From: Polytrichum commune
Lineage: Eukaryota > Streptophyta > Polytrichopsida > Polytrichales > Polytrichaceae
DNA: 64,000 nucleotides
Assembly (NCBI GenBank): GCA_950295325.1
Contig: OX485804.1
Span: 65,440,533 to 65,504,532, forward strand
Reading direction: 5' to 3'
Position 1 is the stretch's first letter, and each line of letters starts with the position of its first letter. The position numbers and the translations under genes are program-made. Below the pieces are notes generated by a model. It was not told the DNA's origin and ran no database searches. It saw nothing but the letters and a program-made list of their open reading frames with translations. Shown in pieces: positions 1-11,685 of this stretch.

Positions 1-900
1 ACATCTCCAGTAATATAACTATGCAATATCAACATGATCATGCTCCAAACGTTGCACTCTAGCGTTTCAATCCACGTTTCTAGGTGGCAATCATCCGAGA
101 ATGACACACATTATAATAAGACTCGCATTGCAGCAGAGCCCAGTTACATGATACGATCCGGGTCAAACTGCATGTTGCATTTTTGTATCAAATCATGGGG
201 AAAGGCACAATTCTGAACCTAGTGAACTGGTTAGTACGTGCATGAAACATGCCCCTACTGCGGCCTAGAACGATAAGGAGATCGTTTTCCATGGTGCTTC
301 AAACATTGCATGTTTCAATACATATTGTTTCTTAGTTGGTGTCTATCAGTGTACGAGTAATAGCACAACATATTCTAAGTTGGGGCATTGCAGCAGGGGG
401 CCCAGATCCAACATAGATGGTGAATATATATGTTGCATCTTGTACAAAAACGGCACAGAGTTCAACCTAACTGCTAATACGTGTGGAGTTGAACTAGGTA
501 TACGGAGATCATGATTTTTGAACGGAAGCCTTTGATTATTCCCATTTAATGGTCGCATATTTCTGGTGACCAGGAAAAGGAATGTAATGAATGAGGATCG
601 AATTCTTGCTTGACACGCTAGGCAACTGTGACCCAAGCTAACTTAAGTTGAGTTACACGCGACTACACACAACCCAGGTGTGACCTGTGAGAGACATGAA
701 GCCACCCACCACACATCATCTTGACACAAATTAATTTTTTTTTTTAAAAACGAGAAGAAGAAGAAGAAGAAGATGATTATTCAACTTTTTTTTGAAAACA
801 ACCACCGACACCACTGTGAATGTTAATAGTCCTCTCAGTATTTTGCAGGGCGAAGCTTACTAGCACAACGAATAAGAAAAAGAAAAGAAAAAATAACGCC
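1..900. other. non-genic DNA
   Basis: I see no supportable gene. There is a short GAA microsatellite at 752-772 following a T-rich run, and AT-rich sequence leading into the 3' untranslated part of the non-LTR element. The short open frames here have no recognisable domain. Confidence 0.5.
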
Positions 901-946
901 CATATTGGCATACCGGCATGACTTCGAGCCCGTTGACCTTATATTG

Positions 947-964
947 ATCACGGTATTCCGTGAT
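947..964. other. perfect hairpin in the retroelement 3' UTR
   Basis: A 7-bp perfect stem (ATCACGG / CCGTGAT) closes a 4-base loop. It lies about 70 bases beyond the stop codon of the minus-strand non-LTR element. Structured 3' UTRs are recognised by the reverse transcriptase in several non-LTR families, so a role in priming is possible. That role is inferred. Confidence 0.45.
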
Positions 965-1031
965 GCAATATATGGTTTTATGCTTCCTTTGGGGAGGTGG
1001 GCTCTGATGGGTCACTAGTAGTCCGTTGTTG

Positions 1032-2485
1032 TTATGGTGGGGGGACCGGTGTCTGTTTGTTGTCTAGTTTTCGTTTGTTTAATACTAAATAGGTGAGGTA
1101 TTTAATGGCATTTTGGTGTATGTCTTTCATGAGTTTTTTTATGTTTGATTTTGGGATTTTTAATTCTGTGAGTTTTTGAATGGAGTGTTCATGTATGGCT
1201 CCTCTTACTCCTGCCGTGATTGCTATGATGGGGTTGGTTTCCAGCCATTATTTTGGATGGTGTTATTTAGTGGGTCATATTTGGCATGTTTTTGTGAAAT
1301 GGCTTGTTTAGGGAATCTGTCGTGGCAATATGTGAATTCAATAAATTGTATTGTGTGGTTAGGTGATGGCGATATAGGAAGTGTTATATGGTTGGGGGCT
1401 CCAATCATGCATAGGATGTTGGGTCTAAGTTTAGCTTGACATTGGCATGGTTGTTGTTGGCATATGCATCGTAGTAGCCAGTCTGGTACGGTTTGTTCTT
1501 GTAGGCGATTGTTGAGATGACATGCATTGACCATGGTAAGGAATCTGGTGTTTTTATTGGCTTGTTGTGTCTGGGTGATAAGGTGTACTGCTTTGTTATG
1601 TCTTGCGATTCTAAGCCCTTTTAGGTATGGGTGTTCGCATGTAGATAGTAAGTGGGGCCATGTGTCTCGTTCGTTCCTATGACATAGTGTGCAGTTGGGG
1701 TTTTGGTGTGTGAGGGACCAAAATATGTTTTTCCTGTGGTTGCCCATATATTGGGCATATCGAAATTTTAGTGTTTGGGTGATTTGGGTATCTGGTATTT
1801 TGTCATTATGCCAAAAGTGGTTAGAGAGTTTCTGATTTATTTGGGTGTTTGATAACCATTTGTCTACGTATGGAAATTTGGTTTTGGCAAAGGTTTTTTC
1901 TTGGTTTCCATGTTCTTTTGATATGAATGTGCATAGGTTGCGGATGGCGCCGTCGTGTGTGGCTGTTGGACAGCTGGCTAGCCAATATGGGGTCGGATGG
2001 GCAATGTGGATGTGTGGGGTGCTTGTTGGTTTTTCTTGGGTTGTCCCTTCGTTTGTGAGTTCGTCGGCTAATTCGTTTCATGTGATGTCTGAGTGTGCTC
2101 GGACTTTATGTATGTGGATTTGTTGTGGGGTCCAGTATATTTGTCGCACTAGGGCTGCTATGAGTAGTTTATCTGGGTGGTGGTGTTGGGATGTGGGGTG
2201 TTGTATGTGATTGTTTATTAGGTATATGTTGTTAAGGCTGTCAGTGAATAGATGTGTGTCTGTTTGGGTAACATTTATATTTTTGATGGCTATGAGTATG
2301 GCGTTTAGTTTGGCTCTGAGTATATTTTGGTAGCCTGGTAATCTTTCTGATATTTGTGTGTTGTTATTGGGGCTATATACACCTGATCCTGCAGTGTTGC
2401 CCACTATTTGTCCTTCAAATTTTTTTGTTGTACAAGGCCATTGGAGGATTGAGCAGGGTCTTACCAGTGTGGATACGACACGTGG
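1032..2485 (-). mobile_element. 5'-truncated non-LTR retrotransposon (RNase H, zinc knuckle, putative endonuclease)
   Basis: The minus strand carries the 3' half of a LINE-like ORF. From 2485 there is a type I RNase H domain (NTAGSGVYSPNN, then FTDSLNNIYLINNH, then KVRAHSDIT-stop-NELADELTNEG). A Cys-His knuckle CTLCHRNERDTWPHLLSTC follows (C-x2-C-x9-H-x4-C). The tail contains RPNILCMIGAP, IQFIEFTYCHDRF and KHAKYDPL, spaced like a PD-(D/E)xK nuclease, then ITAGVRGAIHEHSIQKL, and ends with a TAA at 1032-1034. The copy is dead. A TGA (2078-2080) interrupts the RNase H where the family has Gly in GNELAD. The catalytic Glu position reads RAKLNAI, and the first Asp (TDGS) is not seen. A one-base frameshift near 1220 separates the last ~60 residues. 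No reverse transcriptase is present, as expected from 5' truncation. RNase H is certain to my eye; the endonuclease assignment is an inference. Confidence 0.82.
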
Positions 2486-2489
2486 CAAA

Positions 2490-3530
2490 TTTCTTCCTCA
2501 AAAAATTTGTGTCGAACCAGCAAGCATCACCTTACATCACAAAAAATATATACGTTTAAGCAATAGGTAAAAAAAATTGGAATCGAACAACACCGACACC
2601 GCCATGAGTTTGGTATTTTAGATTTGGGGTTAGTAAGGTTCATAAAAATGCACGTCATGTAGTTTCCACTAAAGAGTCCTCCCCCCCCCCTCCCTTCGCG
2701 CAGGTCCCTCTTTGAGAGACTTTACACATAACTTTAGTATGTCCCTGCATTTTAGATTCACTTTTGAAGGCAAAGTTAGGGTGTCCATTATTCCCAAATC
2801 TAAGATACGGGCGCATCCAGTGTATACATATATTGATAGGCTAGAAAATGGACTCATGTATTTAAACAAGTTTTTTGATTGAATGTGATAAATGTCTTCA
2901 CTACATACACAAAAATTAAATTATGAAATAAGTATGCCTTTAGTACATATGAAATTCACTTTCACTTGCCAATGAGAAAGTCATTGAACATTTTAATTTT
3001 TTATTCATAGGATGTAACTCAATAATTGCATTAGACAAATGGGTGCAAGTACAGTAAAGTGGACAACTCCTAATTTATGCATAGGTTCAAGTGAAAGTGA
3101 TTTACAACTAGATACTAACTCTGAATTTTGTGGAGAAAAAAAAGCATAAACATTTAAAACATATATTGATTTGCAAAGCCAAGTAATTTTTGCTAGCAAA
3201 TTTTTTTTCTAGTGAAGTCTACATATTTTAGAAGACGGTGCAAGTGGTTTGCACATAGGTGATATTGAACAAGACACTATTTAGAATTTGTTTAAAATGT
3301 GATAAAATTTTACATTACATTGATGATTTTGTATAAATTTTTGTGACGATGCCCTCAACTCTATAATGAAAAATTAATCCAACTTCAAAATATTTAAGGT
3401 CGTGAAATCATGGGTTTCTCTTCCTTTGGAGAAATTTCCGCTAAAAGATCATGAGCTCGTTGTGTGTTAGAGTCTATTTTGAAAGTTAAATGAAACTTAT
3501 TAGTCCTCCTTTTGCTATCCCAAAAAGTTG
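2490..3530. other. non-genic AT-rich DNA
   Basis: No coding sequence or terminal-repeat structure is supportable. A C-rich homopolymer run lies near 2680-2692. Confidence 0.4.
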
Positions 3531-3539
3531 AGAAAAATT

Positions 3540-3795
3540 TAGGGTTTATATAGGGTTCGCCCATGGGGCCTACTATCCTAAATTACAAATCGGTCTATGC
3601 AAGACTAACTTGGCCAACTCATCCTATTATGACAAGCTAGATATCCGGTTATTTATATTCTTACAACACTCTTTGAACATGTTAATTAAAGCCTCAAGGA
3701 AACTTGGAAGACCCTATGGTTACGCTCTCAAACTCACTTTTCAGTCAACCCAACAGGAGTTTGATCCCAAGACTTTATGCACAACTCTAATATAG
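3540..3795 (+). repeat. dispersed repeat, family C, copy 1
   Basis: This matches 12300-12545 and 33190-33400 in the same orientation. Shared landmarks in order: ATGCAAG..CTA, TATGACAAG.TAGA, TTAAGCCT.AAG, CTCAC.TTTT, and GGAGTTTGA followed by GACTTTA. No ORF is shared, so it is non-coding, perhaps a fragment of a longer element. Family identity is unknown. Confidence 0.6.
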
Positions 3796-3869
3796 TCGGG
3801 CCACCCTAAGGACAATTTCTTACCATTCTTTATTCTAGGTTGCCCTAAAACACAAAGGTTCGACTAGGT

Positions 3870-4110
3870 GCAAATCCATAAGTGGCCATATTGGTGTCAC
3901 TTGGGATTCATCCAACATAAAAGTCTTAAAATAATATGTACCCCAATCTTTACTTATTTTAGTTGATTAAGCACTGGATTTTTAGCTTTCAAAACCCCAA
4001 ATTAATCTAGGCCAAGTCATGTGAGATGAATTAGCCACAAACCTATAAGAGATCAAGTATTATGCTAAGTGGGTGAGAGGTATGCTCGTATGCAATAATT
4101 CTCTCTCTCC
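3870..4110 (-). repeat. dispersed repeat, family E, copy 1
   Basis: The reverse complement matches 31840-32000: shared blocks are AGGTTTGTGGCT..TTCATCTC, ATGACTTGG.CTAGA and CTTTTATGTTGGAT. The stretch CTCGTATGCAA.AATTCTCTC at 4085-4108 also recurs near 32370. Nature of the parent element is unknown. Confidence 0.5.
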
Positions 4111-4460
4111 TTCATTTAGCATGCCAAACATGGTCTTCCTTATCAACCCTTATTATTTGTTTTTTTGAAAAGTAGTAGGTTTGCTACGGTTGAGTTCAAA
4201 AGCAATCAAGGTGGCAAGCTTCAGATTTTTGTGGAGCTTAGGGTGGCTACATTAGATGAATTAAAGGGAGTATTCGGCAAATGCACAAAATCCATTTGTC
4301 AAGTTGAGTGGCGACTTCTAATTGTACATGGAAGAAATTCAAGGTTGCATGTATGATTTGATAAGGTGAACAATGGCCCCAAGTTTATATTCTCAATCTA
4401 GATGTGGCCACACGCACCACAAACTAAGGGGAAAGTTGGCTACATATTGAAATTGATTGT

Positions 4461-4484
4461 AACAACAACAACAACAACAACAAC
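4461..4484. repeat. (AAC)n microsatellite
   Basis: Eight perfect AAC units. Confidence 0.95.
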
Positions 4485-4499
4485 CCCTTAAACCACTAG

Positions 4500-5930
4500 A
4501 GGCTTCCAAGTTCAACTAGTTTGCAAATGTATAAGTGGATGAACATGCACAAATCATACATCCCAAGCACTTAGAAACATCTTAGGCCAATAGGCGTTGT
4601 GCCAACCCTCTAAAACATCAATGTGCACCCAAATTGAACCAATTTGCACACGTATAAGATGATCAACATTGGAACATCATACACTTGGAGTACCTATTAC
4701 ATTTCTAAACCAAAAAGAGTCAACCATCCCACTTAAACAAGAAAATATACCCAGAAACCACTCATACAATCACACATACAAGTACAAAAAGGTAGGTAGG
4801 GAGGTTGGCCTGTGCCTTAACAAATATAAGATATGCTAGACAATGTACAAGGAGAAGCTATATATACTAAGTACTAGCATGAGCACTAAAGTAGATGAGG
4901 CTAATTTGGTTAGCTTCCTTAATCAAACACCTATTTTTGGCTCCTAATCCACGGTATAGTTGCTTTAATTCGGTGGACGTGTAATACATGTTGTTTTAGC
5001 CGTTGCCTCGATGATATTTGGGTTAAGTCACCTTCGCAAACTACACCCACCATCCTCCATAATGAGTGCTATCCACCAAGCTATGACATGCTTTATTTTT
5101 GTGCCCAAGGTGGGCAAATTAGGAGGTGGCAACTTGGACAAATTAGGAGGCAGCATGTGGTTGTGAGGTGCCGACCAACTTGTATTGTGGGTATTCTATA
5201 ATATTAAAATTTTTAATTTAGCAACATTTTATTTTAGATGTGACCACTTTAGAAATATGACACAACCAATATTGGCATCAAACTAGGCTTTTCATTGGCA
5301 AATGACCCATGTAGAATTTGCTAACAATGTTGTCTACTTACACAACATTGAACGATAAAATAATTCCCCCCCCTATAATACCACATTGGGAAGTAGAGAA
5401 TCTTTGATTGTGGAGCCTAGATCAACACCTTCCTCAACTCCAATTTCAGCGATTTCAAATTCTTTGGTCCTCATTCGAAATTGTTAACATGGTCAAGCTT
5501 CTAATTCTCGAACCCATCGGTTGGATAATTCCACAAAGTTGGAGGTGTCCACATTAGCCTCATCTCCCTTACAAGAGCAAAGAGGCTATAAGGTACAAGT
5601 TGAGAAAGCAAGAGGGTGGCAACCATAGGAGTGGACAATGGAGGACTCGAATGTGGCAACAACACGCACAACACTCAATTAAACCTTAGGCGATGTGAGC
5701 CCTTGCATGGGAGGATGGCCTCCATTCATAGCTCACAATGGAGCTCATTGGCACCTCCCAATAATGGAGCTTAATGGCAGGTCCCAATTTTTAGGCGACT
5801 CCACTCCACCCGTGTAAAGCTAGTTGGTGCCACCTCTTACCCACAAAGAATGCAAGTGACAAGAATCCAAATTTTTTACATTGTGTGTGTAAATCCATTC
5901 ACTTCACCTATAGCAAAATGGCTACCAGTA
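4500..5930. other. non-genic DNA
   Basis: No gene is supportable. Open frames are short, unrelated to anything I recognise, and show no splice-linked continuation. Confidence 0.4.
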
Positions 5931-5936
5931 GCACCC

Positions 5937-5993
5937 AAAAAAAAAAAAAAAAAAAAAAAAAGTGTGCTTGTTTGAAAGAAAGAAAGAAAGAAT
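5937..5993. repeat. poly-A run followed by (GAAA)n
   Basis: 25 consecutive A bases (5937-5961) are followed after 9 bases by a GAAA microsatellite. Together they create a spurious Lys-rich open frame. Confidence 0.9.
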
Positions 5994-6325
5994 GTTTGCT
6001 AATTACTACAAATGGTTCAACAATTAGAATGCCAAACGGTAATTTCCACCTGGGGTGCAACAAGATCTTGACCAATGTAAATATAATACATACGGCATTT
6101 CTTTCAAAAATATTTATTTATTTATTGAACTAGACCTCACCCTACGGTAGTTTTATGTAGTCCTGATGATTGTCTCTACTAATAACTCTGCTATGTTCAT
6201 TTCAAAAAAAATTAACATGGTTTGAACAATCCACAAATTCAAGTTCAACATGATATAAGATTGTGTGTTGAAGTTGTCACGCCCATCATAAGAATCACTA
6301 CCAACTACGTATGCGATTCTAATAC

Positions 6326-6465
6326 TATAGAGGGTGCTATTTCATCTTTACTAGTACCAAAATGTAGTTTCCATGTGGGATTCAAGAGGGTCTCAACTAT
6401 TGTAGGATTGACACATGAAAATTTGAAAGAATTTTTTTGGGGGGTCGAAATAGAGAGCCCTCTAC
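6326..6465 (+). mobile_element. short MITE-like element, family D, copy 1
   Basis: About 140 bp. The left end (TATAGAGGGTGCTATTTC) and the reverse complement of the right end (GTAGAGGGCTCTCTATTTC) resemble each other, giving an imperfect terminal inverted repeat. The interior (AATGTAGTTTCC, GTGGGAT, TGACACATGA) matches the reverse complement of 34512-34655. No coding capacity. Superfamily and target-site duplication are not clear. Confidence 0.5.
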
Positions 6466-6479
6466 ATTAATATATCAGT

Positions 6480-9400
6480 AAGTGCTTACAAGTGAACAAC
6501 TCCCTTGTAAATCACTCCCTCTTAGTATGTGTATATCAAGTTTATAAACAAAATGATATGACTATACCCTTGTAAATGCCTAAGGAACCTATATCTAGCT
6601 CTTTTGCTCCTTTTGACCACTCATGCTACTTAAACTACTACTACAATTTTGTCGGATTGAGACGAATTTTTTTTGGCTTCTAGTGGTCACGTGTATGTGC
6701 ATATTCATTAACGAAATAAAAATACCTTTAAATGGGTTTGTCGCTTTAAATAAATAGCCGTCATATTGGTGGCCAAACTTGTGAAGTGGGCTACGCTATG
6801 TCATTGGTGTACAAGTATAGGCCCGGGTATATGTTAGATATCACATAGCTCCCAAAAATTCCTCAAACGATTGTGCATACTATTAAGAACCGTGTCTTCA
6901 CATCCACCATTGGGATTTGGAAAAAAGATTCTATACTCTTACTTCTAAAATTCTCATCTTCAAAGTGGCCAAAAAGTGGAGGGTTGCAAGCAAGCATCAT
7001 GATATTAATAGGTTGGTGTGTGTGTGTTGGGGGGAGGGGTGTTTTTTTCTTTCTCTAACATGTTCTAAACTCCAAGACGGCGGTTTTAATAAGGCTTAAA
7101 CCTCTGATTCTGATCAGAGTTGGAAACGTGACGGTTTTGACACACAAAAAGAGGCACCAACTTTGAATCCAAGCTCCTCAATGTGTGGCACATGTCAAGG
7201 CCAAAATTCTTTTACCTTGGCCCACCGATCTCCATTTCGAAACTAGCATTTCAAACATGTGTGGCCTCCCCTTCCCTCGCGCATGATGTGGTGGGCCAAT
7301 GTCATTCCAAATATTTGGACTTCATGCTCTTAGAACGTCCAAACAAAATCCTATTTCTCCTTCGAGCATTTTGGTCAAAGGCCCCACATGCAAGGCTTTC
7401 AATCATATCACCAACGCTTATGGATGAGTAGGAGCATGTATTGTGGATGGTTAGAAGGACAATATTTCATGGCCTCGGGACATCCACTTGTACCAAACCA
7501 TGAGACGCATTTCTTCTTTAATCAATTAGACACTCTTCCCTTCCAAAACATTTTTTAAAACGCCCTTCAAAGTGCAAGGGGTCCACAATGCATAACATTC
7601 TTAAAGATGGAGTTCCATTAACCGGTCGACGAAGAATTAAAGTACATCAAGGAAGCATAAAGTTGTGCCATCCAAATCTCAAACTTGAATTGAGATCACA
7701 AGTTTCTTCATTCAAGAAATCTCCCAGGTTCAAGGATTTGTCTAATGTTCACGGGAATGTCATGTTTACACACTACACTCATGGTAGGACTAGGAATGTG
7801 TTATCTAACAAAATCATAATAGGATCAAGATAGTACAAGCCCTTGAGAATGTTATGTGGACTTGTACTAAATAATTACATCACCAACAACTCAATAGTAG
7901 AATCTAGTTCAAATCACATGTCTCACATACCATAATGAAGGTCTTGATGTGCAAGGAGCCCATGTCTCAAAAGGAAGGAAGTAAGCTTATCCTAAAGTTT
8001 GGTAAAACATGATCTAGGTAAGGAAGAATGGGTTCCCATTCACACCAATTTGAATATAAACATCGACTTATTTTATGTTTTATCATGAAGTGCATATGAC
8101 ATGACCTTCCTTAATTAGAGGAATATCAAATTTCAGTCAGCACATGGAGAGCACAACAACTATATATAAATATAGCAAGGACCTTGGTTATTTAATAGTT
8201 AAATCTATCCATCTTTTGATATTTTACTTTTGGGTTTTTGATTTTATATCAAACACCTTGGCTTGACAAGACATTGATGTGGGCAAGATGACCAAATTTT
8301 AGTATGGGTACTATAGAGGGCTATATAGTTCAACATAAAATGATCATTTTCTAGGAAAATGTTGACACATTTCATGTTCACATTGATCAGGACATCTTGA
8401 ATCCTACATGGAATCTTATCTTTTGGCACTCAAAGTGTGGAACCAAACATCACTTTATGGTATATGCTTCTTTACATATTCAAACACATACAATCTTGTG
8501 AATAGGTTTCTAATTTTAGGCTATGAGTATCTCCGAGGGCCTATACTTAGTGTGACTTACATGAATCACATGCATCAAAGGTATACTTGTTTGGGGGGTA
8601 TTATCTTGTTGACAAGCAATTAAAGGACCCATTCAATTAGGATATTTTCTAATTTTGCATATTTTGTAGTACCTTTCAATTACTTTGAAAGGTTGTTGTT
8701 AGTCGTTTTCATGTACCATATGTTTATTATAAATCAACAAGTGGCTTGTTGCAAGAGTACTATGCCCTATGATTATCCTCTACATGTGGCCAATTCTAGT
8801 TGATTGTCCAACCAAGGCCAAACTTTGGCTCATTTCAAAAACCATCTCAATATTCAAAGCCAAGAATTCATTGTAACGCAATTTAGCCTCAAAGCAATTT
8901 CATAAATCCACAAAACAAAACATACATTCACAAATACATGTGCATCCAAGAACAATAGGAATTGCATTTATTGTAGAACCATAAATTGATGACACTTTAA
9001 AGCAAAATGATGGAAGTACTTCAAGGGAATGCATAGAGTAAAACCCTTTTGCAATTTTTTATACCATGGTCTCTTACAAATAATATAAACTTAATTTCAT
9101 GAAGTTTATAACAGCCTACATTATTTTAAACTCAAAGTCACATTATGTGTGGGACCTATTTTTATCTTAAAACCGCTTCAATGTTTTTGATTCCATCAAT
9201 AAAGAAGACCCTATCTTTAACCACACGTAATTTCTAATTTTGAGGGAGTGTCAGCCATGGGTGAGTATCTTAATATCCTACTTGATTGAAATCTACGTAA
9301 GCTACAAACCAGTGTTAAGTAATCCACTAAAATCAAGATCCTTGAAGGTCATAACCAATCCCAATGTGCGATATTAAGATTCAATTAGTGCACATTAGCG

Positions 9401-10120
9401 TACGTTAGAACCCACTTTTGACCTTAACATGTTGGGCTCGTATGAGTTCCAATTTTTCCTTAAGCTGTCTTAGTTGTCTCAAATTTTATGCTTAATCCTC
9501 TCCAAATCATTAGCCCAAAAAAATACTACCTATTTAGTTCACATCTACAGGTATGTGGAAGAATTGACAAAGGTGAGATGAAACTTATCCTTGATAGACC
9601 TGCCAGCAGAGGTTTCATGCACAAACAGAATACCTAAGCCTTATGAATCGATCCATACTCACAGACAAATTTATGTGAAGTCATTCCTTCTCTGCAGGTT
9701 TTCTCAATCCAACACTCAGAACACAATTTTTATTTTCATCAATTTAGCTATCATTTGCTCACGTATAGAACACAATCGTCATTCTCATCAATTTAGCCAT
9801 CGTTTTGCTCACCGATTAAGCTCCCATTGCAAATATGTAAACGGCTGTTCGTTGATCACTTTATATCAGCTTCCAGAAGAGGATTAAAGAATCTATGAAG
9901 GATATCAAAATTTCAAGAGTCTGTATTCAACAATGGACACCAATTCTAGTGGCACACAATAACAGCAAAGGATTTAAGAATGTCAAACACAGCTGTGGTA
10001 AATCTGAAATGTTGCAACTCTGGTCCACACGACTTAATAGTTTCTGAACTTCTTTCCCACCTATGATACCTGCTTATGTAATGTTTCAACCAATTTCCAC
10101 CCATTACTGAACATTCTGCA
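6480..10120. other. non-genic DNA
   Basis: No gene, RNA gene or terminal-repeat element is supportable in this stretch. Open frames up to about 98 codons occur (for example near 9.6-9.9 kb on the plus strand), but none has a recognisable domain or splice context. Confidence 0.4.
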
Positions 10121-10128
10121 TCGTTCAT

Positions 10129-10645
10129 GGTACTTAGTGTCATGTACACTACATGTGAAGGCTAAAAATAAATGCCTACAGGTCTCAAAGTGTCATGTCC
10201 ACTAATTGCCAACATGATACAATATGTCAACATAAGCAAATTTTTAAGTGAGAAAATATTTACTTTATAACACTTAGCGTAGCAATTTGGGGTACTTGAA
10301 ATGATAATTTTGTATATTAATATACAATGGGAAGATATTATTGAACATAATAATGGCAAGTGTCATGTGTTTAAGTTTTAGTATGCAAGAGGAGGATATT
10401 CTCAAGCATGCGAATGTCAAATGTCAATTATGTACACTTTAATCAACTTGTAGACCATTGTGTAACATAGGCATACACCTCATAACGCTTTTGAACATAC
10501 TCATGTACTCATGCCAAGATATCAATAAGCGCACTTGAACGCCTAGCATCACGAGGTGACAATCATGGTTGTTAGTCATTAGTATAACCTAGCATACACC
10601 TCAAATTAGAGTGGTGACACTATTACACATATGACACTAAGTACC
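10129..10645. mobile_element. non-autonomous DNA transposon with TIRs, copy 1
   Basis: About 517 bp bounded by GGTACTTAGTGTCAT and its inverted copy ATGACACTAAGTACC. It is homologous over its length to 56468-56950, with shared blocks such as GGTCTCAAAGTGTC, TTGTAGACCATTGTGTA and GCGCACTTGAAC. TGTCA/TGACA motifs recur inside. No ORF. Outside the 15-bp core, the right flank here (GGACTAAACTGTTTAGGG read inward) resembles both ends of the other copy, so the true TIR may be longer. A CACTA relation is possible but unproven. Confidence 0.75.
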
Positions 10646-11685
10646 CTAAACAGTTTAGTCCCCATAAAGGATTCTGTACTTTCTTTCCTTCCGGCAGAGC
10701 TCTTGAGATAATTCAGAGATTGAAATCTGGAGTTGCATTGTAGAAAGTAATTGACATCTTTGTTTGCCTCATGCTGCAGGTTTTCCTGCTGGACATTGGA
10801 ACCTTGCTTGCATGATTAAACATCACCTCCATATTTGCAAACCAACAATCTGGTCAATTAATTTGCCATGACACATTATGACAAAGTAGGTCCTCCTGTC
10901 ATTTGTCAACCAGGTGTTTCTCCAAAGGAGAAATTTCGGTAGCAGTTTCTAAGTCCAGGCCTCCAAGGTGTAGCATCCTGACACTCCCCATTCGATAGGA
11001 GAGGTTTCTTTCAACATGACCTTAAACTGTCGGAGATGAAAGACCATTACCTACTTCAGAATGCTCATGTCTGATGTGCCCAAGACAGGTGACTTTAGCA
11101 GACCGGCAACAAATGTTTTTCGAGCAACCCACAGGATGTCGCAAAAAAGAAACATGCATGAGAACCAAAAAATACCATGTCGGGGGCTTTAATGATCGTA
11201 GCCATCAAGAGTGTAGGGATTCCATTTAAAATGGATTAATCTATCATATATTTTGGAACTTTGGAATGGCAATGATGCATGGGCGTTGATACGGTTGTCG
11301 TTTCAAAATTCCAAAATGGCCAACCGTCAACAACGGCATGTTGAGCAAACAGTGCGCAGATAGTCTGGGACATTATTTCATATGCAAGGGTGCAACATGT
11401 CGTGACAGCACACGCCCAAATTAGTCCAAGCTATCATAACTTGGAGGCCATCTCATGAGCACAACCAAGTATGCTCCTCTCATCATCCTTACAATACCCA
11501 CTCTATCGAATTGAAACTGGCTGTGGCTCTCACTGTGCTCATTCTGCTGTGTTATTGAGTTCCAGGAAAAAACTAAAAAAAATCTTCCTGGAAAATAAAT
11601 CATCCTATCAGCAAGCAGTGTCAGGAAAAATAGAGAGAATCAAGAATCCAGTGCCCCTAATCGATCTAGCCATTTCCCTGGCTGA

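Noticed and set aside
5885-6133. Lys-rich open frame
   Set aside because: Created by the poly-A and GAAA runs.
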